Program-made: the position numbers and the translations under genes
Assembly (NCBI GenBank): GCA_016937855.1
Contig: JAFGVU010000101.1
Coordinates: 1 to 64,000, forward strand
Length of the DNA: 64,000 nucleotides
Direction: 5' to 3'
DNA from: Bacteroidales bacterium
GTDB lineage: Bacteria > Bacteroidota > Bacteroidia > Bacteroidales > ML635J-15
Shown: in pieces, positions 40,713 through 49,687 of the stretch
Layout of the letters: each line of letters begins with the position of its first letter
Numbering within the stretch: position 1 is the stretch's first letter
The notes under the pieces: model-generated
Databases searched by the model: none
Seen by the model: only the letters and a program-made list of their open reading frames with translations
What the model was told of the DNA's origin: nothing

Positions 40713-41566
40713 ATCTTAACCCAAACAGTCATTTAACAGCCAAGGAACGAGAAACACTTTCTTTCCCAGCCAAAATTGTATTTAATAGGAATGCTTTAGT
40801 TGGTGATGTTTTGGATTTTGGTTGTGGGTTTGGCAGTGATGTAAAATTACTAAAAGAAAAAGGCATTAATATTGTGGGATACGACAAACAATATTTTCCA
40901 GAATATCCAACCAAAAAGTTTGATACAATAATTTGCTTTTATGTTTTGAATGTGCTTTTGCCTAAAGAGCAAGCTATCGTCTTAATGGAATTGTCTCAAC
41001 TCATCAAACCAACAGGCAAAGTATATATTGCTGTGAGAAGAGATTTGAAGTATGAAGGATTTAGGGTTCATAAAATACATCAGAGGAAAACATACCAATG
41101 CAATGTCATTTTAAATTCAAGATCTTTTTTTAGAAATGAGAATTGTGAGATTTATGAGTATCAGCATTATAATCAATTAAATAGCATTGAGAAATCCGAT
41201 TGCCCATTTTGTAATCCTAGTTCAGATAGAGAATTATTAGTTGAATCTGCTACTGCTTATGCTATTTATGATAAATTTCCCGTTAATGATGGACATGCTT
41301 TAATTATACCTAAAAGGCATTGTGCAGACTATTTTGATTTGACATTCAAAGAGCAAGCTGCTTGTATTTTTATGTTGAATAGAGTAAAAGAAATTCTTGC
41401 AGCGAGATTTAATCCTGATGGATTTAATGTCGGAATTAATGTGGGAAATAAAGCCGGACAGACAATTTCTCATGTTCACATTCACTTAATACCAAGATAT
41501 AATGGGGATGTTGAGGAACCTCTAGGAGGTGTGAGAGGTGTAATTCCTAGTAAGCAAAAATATTGA
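40700..41566 (+). CDS. Fusion of class I SAM-dependent methyltransferase and HIT-family (histidine triad) domain
   Basis: VLDFGCGFGSDVKLLKEKGINIVGYDKQ (MTase motif I) followed by CPFCNPSSD...NDGHALIIPKRH...GQTISHVHIHLIPRY (HxHxH); overlaps the HNH gene by 13 nt. Confidence 0.88.
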   Translation: MENLNLNPNSHLTAKERETLSFPAKIVFNRNALVGDVLDFGCGFGSDVKLLKEKGINIVGYDKQYFPEYPTKKFDTIICFYVLNVLLPKEQAIVLMELSQLIKPTGKVYIAVRRDLKYEGFRVHKIHQRKTYQCNVILNSRSFFRNENCEIYEYQHYNQLNSIEKSDCPFCNPSSDRELLVESATAYAIYDKFPVNDGHALIIPKRHCADYFDLTFKEQAACIFMLNRVKEILAARFNPDGFNVGINVGNKAGQTISHVHIHLIPRYNGDVEEPLGGVRGVIPSKQKY

Positions 41567-41668
41567 TTATGAAAAACTTTTGTATTAAATACGAAAAAGT
41601 GTTTCGAAATTGGCAACAATAGCAAATCACCAAAACCTTACGTAAATCTGACACTTTCTTTAATTCAT

Positions 41669-42016
41669 TCACATAACTTCCGGGCATAAACTAATCCCAA
41701 TGTCAGCCTCAAGATATTTGGCTTTGCGGATAATTCTGTCGTCGAGGTCAAAATAATTGCTTTTTACGCATTGCTTAAGCCAATAAATAACTTCCTGAAT
41801 ACTGCTTTTGGCTTTCTCGAGCTTTGCAACAACATCTTCGTGCCTGTAGGCAGTTTGTGCATCAAATAAAAATGAATTTATTTTAACGGCTGCATTCATA
41901 ATTTTTAATGCAATAGGCCTATGGTGATTTTGTTCAAGTATCTGAGAATACTTTATTAAATCGGAGGTAAACTCGAAACTCGATTTCAAAAGCTGATATT
42001 TGTCTATTGTCCTCAT
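41669..42016 (-). CDS. Four-helix bundle protein (23S rRNA intervening-sequence/Avd-like family)
   Basis: 115-aa all-helical; SSFEFTSDLIKYSQIL...MNAAVKINSFLFDAQTAYRHEDVVAKLEKAKSSIQEVIYWL. Confidence 0.7.
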   Translation of the reverse strand: MRTIDKYQLLKSSFEFTSDLIKYSQILEQNHHRPIALKIMNAAVKINSFLFDAQTAYRHEDVVAKLEKAKSSIQEVIYWLKQCVKSNYFDLDDRIIRKAKYLEADIGISLCPEVM

Positions 42017-42027
42017 TTAATTTAAAG

Positions 42028-42097
42028 ACAATAATTTTCGCAGATTGGTTGCCTTTGTTTCTAAAATGAAAAGCTTAAAATTCAAAAGACCCTATTT
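42028..42097. repeat. 70-bp exact direct repeat, copy 1
   Basis: ACAATAATTTTCGCAGATTGGTTGCC...TTCAAAAGACCCTATTT identical to 42516-42585. Confidence 0.95.
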
Positions 42098-42221
42098 AAT
42101 TATGTAGATTCAATAAATAGACTGTCAAGCGAAAATTGATTTTGTTTTTTGACAAGTCCTTTATAACGTCCTTTATTTGTTCGTATAAAGCGATTTTTTT
42201 TCTTCGAAGCGCCGCGGGATG

Positions 42222-42405
42222 GAAATGAAGAACCGCCGGGCCAGCTCCGGCCTTGTGAAAGCTGAAATAATTAGAACTGTAGCAATGTTCCGAAAGCTTT
42301 CGGAATATCCCGCCTTGCTAAACAGTTCTATTATTTCAGCTGAGCGGGTTGAAGGATCGGTTCTTCTTGATTTCTTTGTAACTTTCTTTATCAAGAAAGA
42401 AAGTT
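42222..42405. repeat. Nested palindromic GC-richer element
   Basis: GAAATGAAGAACCG / CGGTTCTTCTTGATTTC; AGCTGAAATAATTAGAACTGT / ACAGTTCTATTATTTCAGCT; core TTCCGAAAGCTTTCGGAA; trailing AACTTTCTT / AAGAAAGTT. Confidence 0.9.
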
Positions 42406-42515
42406 TGAATTTTTATAAAAAATGATTTAACCTACATTAAGTGATAGTACTTCGTAATAGATTTGCTAATGCATAATACGGGTTAAATAGGGTGTCCCAG
42501 TGTCGAAGTAAGGAA

Positions 42516-42585
42516 ACAATAATTTTCGCAGATTGGTTGCCTTTGTTTCTAAAATGAAAAGCTTAAAATTCAAAAGACCCTATTT
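42516..42585. repeat. 70-bp exact direct repeat, copy 2
   Basis: Identical to 42028-42097; overlaps the stop codon of the 42580-43473 gene. Confidence 0.95.
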
Positions 42586-43473
42586 GACAATCTTATTTAA
42601 AGGAAAAAGCAATTTGTTTTTATTTAGAATCGGATAATACTCGGGAATAGCTCCAAATCCTTTGTAAAACCTTGCAACTCCTTCTATTGATGATCCTTCA
42701 AAATCTAATATTGTTGGAGTATTGCTGTTTTGCCTTATTATTTCGGCTAATATCAAATACATAGCAAAATTTTGCTTCCCTAGTTCAGATGAGGATGGCA
42801 TAAGATAGTAAATCCTGTTTTTCCATCTTAAAATCAATACCGACGCAATTATTTGGTTTGTTTGTTCATCATTTACCGACCAAATTTCAGCAAAATGCTC
42901 ATTTTTAATCCTTTGCAGTAAAGTATTTAATGCGGACAAAAAGCCTTTTGGCGGAGTAAAATTCAAATTGTTTTCAGTAAATGTCTTAAAATTATCAAAA
43001 TCATTGTCTTTAAAAACCGTCTGCTCTATCTCTTTTGCTTTTTTGATGTTGCGGTTACAGTTTTTCGAGAAATTATTACTAATCTCCTCGAAACTTGATT
43101 GTAATTCTAAAATAAAATTCGGTTTTAGATTGTTAGTTTGGTGGTTATTGCCGGAGTTTAACTGAAGACGGTAAAATCTATAAGGAATAAAATCAAGAAA
43201 TGTTTCTAAAAGATCTGAGCTGATAATATTTTGCGAAAATAATCCTAATTGTTGCGAAAGGTAAGGTTGAGTTAAATATTTTAATCCGGATTTTTTCTTT
43301 ACAGGTAAGGGCATTACATGTTCATAATTGTTGGTAACAATAGCCTCCCATTTAGGCGACATGCAATCGAGATACCACGACATAGCATATATTGTCCCGT
43401 TTAAAGAATTTAGAATAGTTTTATCCCATAAATCTTTGTCAATCTGATTATGTTTTAAGTGCTTAATATCCAT
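42580..43473 (-). CDS. GNAT/FemAB-like acyltransferase-type protein
   Basis: PLPVKKKSGLKYLTQPYLSQQLGLF; NCNRNIKKAKE; IYYLMPSSSELGKQNFAMYLIL...TILDFEGSSIEGVARFYKGFGA. Confidence 0.7.
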   Translation of the reverse strand: MDIKHLKHNQIDKDLWDKTILNSLNGTIYAMSWYLDCMSPKWEAIVTNNYEHVMPLPVKKKSGLKYLTQPYLSQQLGLFSQNIISSDLLETFLDFIPYRFYRLQLNSGNNHQTNNLKPNFILELQSSFEEISNNFSKNCNRNIKKAKEIEQTVFKDNDFDNFKTFTENNLNFTPPKGFLSALNTLLQRIKNEHFAEIWSVNDEQTNQIIASVLILRWKNRIYYLMPSSSELGKQNFAMYLILAEIIRQNSNTPTILDFEGSSIEGVARFYKGFGAIPEYYPILNKNKLLFPLNKIVK

Positions 43474-43499
43474 TAAAGCCTGAAATTGAAACCGTTTGT

Positions 43500-45056
43500 T
43501 TACTTTTTACCTTTTTTGCTCAGTCTTTTTCCGTCGATTTTTATTAATTCGTCGTTTCGATATGTAAATGTCATGTAAATTGATCCATCCGGCTCGTATT
43601 TTTTCCAGTCTTTAGTTTTGCTGCCAACACGATATTCGCCAAAAAGTTCAACATTTCCATTTGTGTAAAACCATTTGTGCATTCCGTCGGCATCACCTTT
43701 ACGAAACTTACCGACAAAACGCAATTGTCCTGTTTCTGCATAATAGTGTTTCCACTCGCCATCTTTTTCGCCAAGTTCGTAATTGCCCTCTTCAATAATA
43801 TCGCCAACAAAATAAAACCATTCGCCAATTCTTACATCATCAAAATATTCGCCTTTTAAAATTACATTTTCAACCGAATCATATTCTACATACAATCCTT
43901 CGAGTTTGCCCATCAGGTAAGATTCTTCGCGTTTTTTTAGTCCGTTTGGATAATACCAAATCCATTCTCTGTCGGGTTTGTCGCGATTAAAGTATCCTTC
44001 CATTTCGAGTTTACCGTCTTTATAGTAAAATTTCCAGATTCCGTCGCGTTTTCCTTCAACATAATTGCCGATAGCATAAAAATATTCGTTATACTCATCG
44101 TAGAGTTTCCATTCTCCTGTACGTCTTCCTTGTTCGTCAAATAAACCTTCGCCCAGCAATATGCTTTTGGGTGTATATTCTTTAACTTTTACAAGCTTCC
44201 CATCTGTATTATACTCTTTGTGAATCCCAACAGGCATATCCTCAAGAAAAGCACCCTCGAACTGTATTTTGCCGTTTGGGTGATACGATTTTTTAACTTC
44301 GGCTTTTAATACGATTTCGTCTTCGGGTTTTGGCACAAAAATTTCTCCATTTACGTATTTTCGCTCAACAGTCATTTTCCCTGATAGATCGTATTCACGA
44401 TAAATTCCGTGTAGCTTTCCGTTAAAATAATTGTACTCAGTTTTTTTATTTCCGTTTGAGTAAAAATCTATCCATTTGCCATGTTTTTGATTTTCGGAAT
44501 TATATCTATTAATTTTTTCGCTCTCGATACGATAACCATTGTAATATTTATAAAGAGTGATTACCATTCCGTCTTTGTTAAACTCTTTAGCATCGCCATT
44601 TTTTATCCCGTTTTTATACTGATATTCGTATTTAGCAAAGCCCGAAGTGTCGTAATAGTATGATGTGCCTTCCAAAATTCCGTTAAGAAACAACTCTTTA
44701 GAGCTTAGGAAGTGTATTTTTATCGAATCGCTTGTAAAATAATAATCATGTGTAAAACTATATCCGTTTTTCTTATCGTTTCTATAACTAATTTGTTCGG
44801 CTATTTTTCCATCAGGGAAATAGAAATTCCAAATGCTATCGAGCTGAAAAAATTGTCTTTTACCTTCTGATTTTAGCACTCCTGTTTCATAATAACTCTT
44901 CCAATATCCATCGGGTTTTCCATCTTTCATCCAACCTTCGCTTGAAATTTGTCCGTTTGGATAATAAAAACGATTAAAACCATTTGGGTCTATATCTTGC
45001 CCATACAAACCAATGGAAAATAAAATAAGTGCTAATATTATAAATCTTGTTTTCAC
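43500..45056 (-). CDS. MORN/YwqK-type repeat protein
   Basis: Repeated YYxNGxxxxExxxxxGxxxGxWxxYY units; signal peptide. Confidence 0.85.
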   Translation of the reverse strand: MKTRFIILALILFSIGLYGQDIDPNGFNRFYYPNGQISSEGWMKDGKPDGYWKSYYETGVLKSEGKRQFFQLDSIWNFYFPDGKIAEQISYRNDKKNGYSFTHDYYFTSDSIKIHFLSSKELFLNGILEGTSYYYDTSGFAKYEYQYKNGIKNGDAKEFNKDGMVITLYKYYNGYRIESEKINRYNSENQKHGKWIDFYSNGNKKTEYNYFNGKLHGIYREYDLSGKMTVERKYVNGEIFVPKPEDEIVLKAEVKKSYHPNGKIQFEGAFLEDMPVGIHKEYNTDGKLVKVKEYTPKSILLGEGLFDEQGRRTGEWKLYDEYNEYFYAIGNYVEGKRDGIWKFYYKDGKLEMEGYFNRDKPDREWIWYYPNGLKKREESYLMGKLEGLYVEYDSVENVILKGEYFDDVRIGEWFYFVGDIIEEGNYELGEKDGEWKHYYAETGQLRFVGKFRKGDADGMHKWFYTNGNVELFGEYRVGSKTKDWKKYEPDGSIYMTFTYRNDELIKIDGKRLSKKGKK

Positions 45057-45160
45057 CGATGTAAAATTACTAAATAAAATTTATATTGCACAATTTGGAG
45101 TAAATTATTCGTTTGCCACGACTGATAATCTTCAAACTAATGTAATTAATAAAAATTCAG

Positions 45161-45168
45161 TATCTTTG
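45161..45168 (+). promoter_or_regulatory. Bacteroidetes-type -7 promoter element
   Basis: TATCTTTG 12 nt before the tgt ATG at 45181. Confidence 0.55.
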
Positions 45169-45180
45169 CGGCGCAAAATT

Positions 45181-46311
45181 ATGAAATTTAATATCTCACA
45201 TAAAGACTTATCATCTGCTGCGCGTTGTGGAAAAATATGCACAGATCATGGTGATATTGAAACTCCTGTATTTATGCCGGTTGGCACAGCAGGCACAGTA
45301 AAAGCTGTTCATATAACCGAATTAAAATCTGAAATAGATGCAAAAATAATACTTGGTAATACTTACCATTTGTATTTGCGCCCGGGCGTTGAAATCATTC
45401 ATAAAGCCGGAGGATTGCATAAATTTAATGGTTGGGATCGACCAATATTAACCGATAGTGGAGGATTTCAGGTATTTTCTCTTGCAGATAATCGGAAATT
45501 AACCGAAGAAGGAGCGGTGTTTAAAAGTCATATCGACGGATCTAAGCATATTTTTACTCCCGAAAATGTTGTTGATATTCAACGAAAAATCGGTTCAGAC
45601 ATTATGATGGCATTTGATGAGTGTACTCCTTACCCTTGCGAAAAACAATATGCATCTAAGTCGCTTGATTTAACTCATAAATGGCTTATTCGAGGATGGA
45701 ATCATTTTAATAACACAAGTTCTGTTTACGAACACTCACAAACATTTTTCCCAATTGTGCAAGGATCGGTTTACGAAGATTTGCGTCGCGATTCGGCTAA
45801 ATTTATTGCTGATATTGGTGCCGAAGGCAATGCAATTGGAGGATTATCGGTTGGCGAACCTGCACAAATGATGTACGATATGATTGATGTGGTAAACGAA
45901 ATATTGCCTCAAGACAAACCACGGTATCTCATGGGTGTTGGCACGCCGGCAAATCTTCTCGAAGGAATAGCAAGAGGAATTGATATGTTTGATTGTGTTA
46001 TGCCAACACGTAATGCTCGAAATGGAATGCTTTTTACCGAAGATGGCACAATAAATATTAAAAATAAAAAATGGGAAGACGATTTTTCTTCAATCGATCC
46101 TGATGGACATACATTTGTCGATACCTTTTACTCAAAAGCATACCTCAGACACTTAATTATATCGGGAGAATTACTCGGTGCGCAAATTGCAAGTATTCAT
46201 AATCTCGGATTTTACATACGATTAATGAAAAACGCCCGTTTACACATAAAAAATGGGGATTTTAACAGCTGGAAAAATTCAATGCTTCAAAAATTAAACA
46301 ACAGATTATAG
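45181..46311 (+). CDS. tgt: Queuine tRNA-ribosyltransferase
   Basis: TPVFMPVGTAGTVKAV; DSGGFQVFSL; SVGEP; YLMGVGTPANLLEGIARGIDMFDCVMPTRNARNG. Start moved from 45013 to MKFNISHK. Confidence 0.96.
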   Translation: MKFNISHKDLSSAARCGKICTDHGDIETPVFMPVGTAGTVKAVHITELKSEIDAKIILGNTYHLYLRPGVEIIHKAGGLHKFNGWDRPILTDSGGFQVFSLADNRKLTEEGAVFKSHIDGSKHIFTPENVVDIQRKIGSDIMMAFDECTPYPCEKQYASKSLDLTHKWLIRGWNHFNNTSSVYEHSQTFFPIVQGSVYEDLRRDSAKFIADIGAEGNAIGGLSVGEPAQMMYDMIDVVNEILPQDKPRYLMGVGTPANLLEGIARGIDMFDCVMPTRNARNGMLFTEDGTINIKNKKWEDDFSSIDPDGHTFVDTFYSKAYLRHLIISGELLGAQIASIHNLGFYIRLMKNARLHIKNGDFNSWKNSMLQKLNNRL

Positions 46312-47391
46312 GTGAGAAAAATTGATATATATATCATCAAAAAATTTCTGGGAACTTATTTTCTGGCTTTATTCCTAATCATTTGTGTTGCAATTATTTT
46401 TGATGTCTCAGAAAAAATGGATGATTTTCTCGATAAAGGAGCTCCATTAAAATCGATTTTATTTGATTATTATCTGAACTTTATACCATATTTTGCAAAT
46501 CTTTTTAGTGCATTATTTGTTTTTATTTCTGTAATATTTTTTACATCGCGCATGGCTGCCAAGACTGAATTTATTGCAATGTTTAGCAGTGGAATAAGCT
46601 TAAGCAGATTGCTAGTTCCCTATTTTGTCGCAGCAGCTCTAATTACAATTTTATCTTTTTCCCTTGGCAACTACGTTATTCCCGATGCAAATAAAAGAAG
46701 ACTCGATTTCCAAAACACATATTTAAAAGGCGGGGATAATAAAATTGGAAGTTTTAATATACACCGACAAATAGAGCCAGGTGTGTATTTTTATGTCGAG
46801 AGTTATAACCGCGAGAGAAATGTGGGAATGCGCATGACATTAGAAAAATTTGATGGAGTAAAATTAGTATCAAAACTGAATGCCGACATGATGATTTGGG
46901 ATTCTATAAATCAAACATGGATTTTACAAACTTATTTTATTCGTGATTTTGGCGAGAATAGCGAAAACCTAATTTCGGGTTTGCGTTTAGATTCTACTTT
47001 TAGAATAAGACCAGAGGATTTTGAAAGCAAACTAAATGTTGTTGAAGCAATGAACCGACGAGAACTGAACGAATTTATCGCAGAGCAAAGACTTTCAGGA
47101 ACTTCGGCTGTTGTAAGTAGTGAAATAGAAAAGTATTCACGTATTTCTGCACCATTTGCAACTTTTATTCTTACAATTATAGGATTCTCATTATCTGTAA
47201 GAAAAGTCCGTGGTGGGTTAGGAATAAATATTGGAATAGGCTTATTGTTAAGCTTCTCATATATTTTATTTATGAGGTTTTCAACTGTGTTTGCAATTAA
47301 CGGAACGTTTAATGCAGCATTTTCGGTCTGGATTCCAAATTTAATGTACGCAATAATTGCAGTATTTATTTATTTTACTGCACCCAAATAA
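46312..47391 (+). CDS. LptF/LptG family LPS-export permease
   Basis: KIDIYIIKKFLGTYFLALFLIICVAIIFDVSEKMDDFL; GTG start abutting tgt. Confidence 0.88.
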   Translation: MRKIDIYIIKKFLGTYFLALFLIICVAIIFDVSEKMDDFLDKGAPLKSILFDYYLNFIPYFANLFSALFVFISVIFFTSRMAAKTEFIAMFSSGISLSRLLVPYFVAAALITILSFSLGNYVIPDANKRRLDFQNTYLKGGDNKIGSFNIHRQIEPGVYFYVESYNRERNVGMRMTLEKFDGVKLVSKLNADMMIWDSINQTWILQTYFIRDFGENSENLISGLRLDSTFRIRPEDFESKLNVVEAMNRRELNEFIAEQRLSGTSAVVSSEIEKYSRISAPFATFILTIIGFSLSVRKVRGGLGINIGIGLLLSFSYILFMRFSTVFAINGTFNAAFSVWIPNLMYAIIAVFIYFTAPK

Positions 47392-47417
47392 AATTTGTTT
47401 AACCAATTATTAATCAT

Positions 47418-48962
47418 ATGAGTAAAAATGAAAAAGTTGAAGCTTTAAACCAAAAACGCCGGGAAGTAATGCTTGGCGGAGGCGAAAAAGCTATTCAAAA
47501 ACAAAAAGACTCTGGCAAATTAACGGCCAGAGAAAGAATTGATCTGTTACTTGATCCGAATTCATTTAATGAGTATGATCTCTTTGCACAACACGAAGCC
47601 AGAGATTTTGGAATGATGGAAAAAGTTCTTAATGGGGATGGTGTAATTATTGGGACAGGAACCATTGATAACAAACCGGTATGCGTATTTGCACAGGACT
47701 TTACCGTTGTGGGAGGTTCGTTGGGATATATGCACGCAAAAAAAATCACAAAAATACAAGATGTAGCAATGAAAATGCGCGTACCTTGTATTGGAATTAA
47801 TGACTCGGGCGGAGCAAGAATACAAGAGGGCGTAAGCTCTTTGGCAGGATATGGTGAGATATTTTTTCGAAATACTCAAGCTAGCGGTGTAATTCCACAG
47901 ATATCTGTTATCCTAGGCCCTTGTGCCGGTGGTGCAGTGTATTCTCCTGCTCTAACAGACTACGTTTTTGTAGTTGACAAAGTGTCGAAAATGTTTATTA
48001 CTGGTCCAGAAGTTATTAAAACTGTACTTGGCGAAGAAATTTCACAAGAAGACCTTGGTGGAGCAAGAGTTCATAGCGAAATTACCGGGAATGCCCACTT
48101 TTTTGCTCACGACGAAAAAGAATGCTTTGCACAAATTCGCAAATTATTATCTGTTATCCCTCATAATAATAAGGATGGTGCCGAGAGAAACGAAACCAAA
48201 AATCCAAAAACAAATATCGACATCAATAATGTTGTGCCAATTGACCCAACAAAACCTTACGATGTGCGCGATGTAATTAAAGCGGTGACCGACGATTCTG
48301 ATTTTGTAGAAGTAATGGAAAAATTCGCTCAAAACATAGTTATCGGATTTGGACGTATCGATGGAAAAACTGTAGGATTTATTGCAAATCAGCCTTATTA
48401 TCTTGCCGGGGTACTGGATGTGGACTCATCCGACAAAGCTGCTCGTTTTATTCGGTACTGCGACGCTTTTAATATTCCTGTGGTAACTCTTGTTGACCTA
48501 CCCGGCTATTTACCCGGAGTCGATCAGGAGCACAGCGGTGTTATTCGTCATGGAGCAAAGGTTCTTTATGCATATAGCGAGGCCACTGTGCCAAAAATTA
48601 CAGTTATTCTTCGTAAAGCCTATGGTGGTGGTTATATTGCAATGAGCTCAAGACATTTAGATGCTGATTTCGTTTATGCATGGCCAACTGCCGAAATTGC
48701 AGTAATGGGACCGCAAGGTGCAGCAAATATCATCTTCCGTAAAGAGATAATGGAAGCCGAAAATCCTGAGGAAATGCGCAAACAAAAAGTTGAAGAGTAC
48801 AAAGAAAGATTTGCAAATCCTTATGTTGCAGCTGCTAAAGGTTATGTCGATTCTGTTATCGAACCGGCCGAAACCAGAAAAATGCTTATCCATTCGCTAA
48901 AAGTTTGTGAGAATAAAGCAGAAATTAAAATTGATAAAAAACACGGAATCCCACCATTTTAA
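47418..48962 (+). CDS. Acyl-CoA carboxylase carboxyltransferase / methylmalonyl-CoA decarboxylase alpha-like subunit
   Basis: GGGEKAIQKQKDSGKLTARERIDLLLDPNSFNEYDLF; GPCAGGAVYSPALTDYVFVV; AYGGGYIAMSSRHLDADFVYAWPTAEIAVMGPQGA. Confidence 0.95.
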   Translation: MSKNEKVEALNQKRREVMLGGGEKAIQKQKDSGKLTARERIDLLLDPNSFNEYDLFAQHEARDFGMMEKVLNGDGVIIGTGTIDNKPVCVFAQDFTVVGGSLGYMHAKKITKIQDVAMKMRVPCIGINDSGGARIQEGVSSLAGYGEIFFRNTQASGVIPQISVILGPCAGGAVYSPALTDYVFVVDKVSKMFITGPEVIKTVLGEEISQEDLGGARVHSEITGNAHFFAHDEKECFAQIRKLLSVIPHNNKDGAERNETKNPKTNIDINNVVPIDPTKPYDVRDVIKAVTDDSDFVEVMEKFAQNIVIGFGRIDGKTVGFIANQPYYLAGVLDVDSSDKAARFIRYCDAFNIPVVTLVDLPGYLPGVDQEHSGVIRHGAKVLYAYSEATVPKITVILRKAYGGGYIAMSSRHLDADFVYAWPTAEIAVMGPQGAANIIFRKEIMEAENPEEMRKQKVEEYKERFANPYVAAAKGYVDSVIEPAETRKMLIHSLKVCENKAEIKIDKKHGIPPF

Positions 48963-48972
48963 ATCTTGAGTT

Positions 48973-49287
48973 ATGGAAGAAAATAAAAAATTACAAATGA
49001 GAATAGATGATGAGATCTATGAAACATCTTCTACTCCGGCTTTCGAACGAAAGACCAAATGGGAATTACCAGACGATAGAATAATTAATTCAATTATCCC
49101 CGGTACAATTGTCGAAGTTCTGGTTCAAAAAGGACAACAAGTAAAAGAGGGAGAAATGATGCTAATTATCGAAGCAATGAAAATGAATAATCGACTTGTT
49201 TTTTCAAAAGATGGTGTTGTTGATGAAATTTGTGTAAAACCAGGCGATATTGTTTCAAAAGGGCAAAAACTTTTGGTACTTAAATAG
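48973..49287 (+). CDS. Biotin carboxyl carrier-type (biotin/lipoyl attachment) protein
   Basis: MMLIIEAMKMNNRLVFSKDGVV biotinylation motif. Confidence 0.93.
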   Translation: MEENKKLQMRIDDEIYETSSTPAFERKTKWELPDDRIINSIIPGTIVEVLVQKGQQVKEGEMMLIIEAMKMNNRLVFSKDGVVDEICVKPGDIVSKGQKLLVLK

Positions 49288-49310
49288 TAGCTACAAAATC
49301 ATTTAAAATG

Positions 49311-49340
49311 AGCCAAGCATTTGTTTGGCTTATTTTTTTT
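49311..49340 (+). terminator. Rho-independent-type terminator
   Basis: AGCCAA-GCATTTGT-TTGGCT followed by TATTTTTTTT. Confidence 0.75.
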
Positions 49341-49359
49341 ATCAGAGCTTGCTCCAAAC

Positions 49360-49494
49360 TTAAAATGTTCAAGCGTGAAGCAATCGAGAGTTTTGATCGA
49401 ATCCCTTAAAACGTTAAAGCGCGAATCAATCGAGAGTTTTGAGCCAATCCCTTAAAATGTTCAAGCGCGACTCCATCGCGTTTGGACATTTTAA
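49360..49494. repeat. 46-bp-period tandem units ending in a 43-nt hairpin
   Basis: TTAAAAyGTTmAAGCGyGA units at 49360, 49406 and 49452; last pairs with TCGCGTTTGGACATTTTAA (49476-49494). Confidence 0.85.
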
Positions 49495-49687
49495 GAACAC
49501 GAGAACCTATTTACTACTTTAAATTATTTTTAAAAAGATTGGGATAGAGAGGTAAAATTAATTGAAACGCCCCCCCAAAACCAATTGAAACGCGACAGAA
49601 CCCCGAAGGGCTCGCTGAAAGCAATCGCGCTCCAACTGTTTTTGGGGATTCGCTACTCCGGTTTTAGGATTTTTTTGAGCATATCCC

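Noticed and set aside
42173-42425. 73-aa (-) and 68-aa (+) ORFs
   Set aside because: Created by the nested palindrome on both strands; no independent coding evidence. A codon-selection test on homologs could overturn this.
45013-45180. N-terminal extension of Tgt
   Set aside because: Contains the TATCTTTG promoter element and overlaps the divergent MORN gene start; the conserved family start fits 45181.
47495-48893. Antisense and alternate-frame ORFs in the mmdA-like gene
   Set aside because: Fully nested in a strongly conserved enzyme gene.
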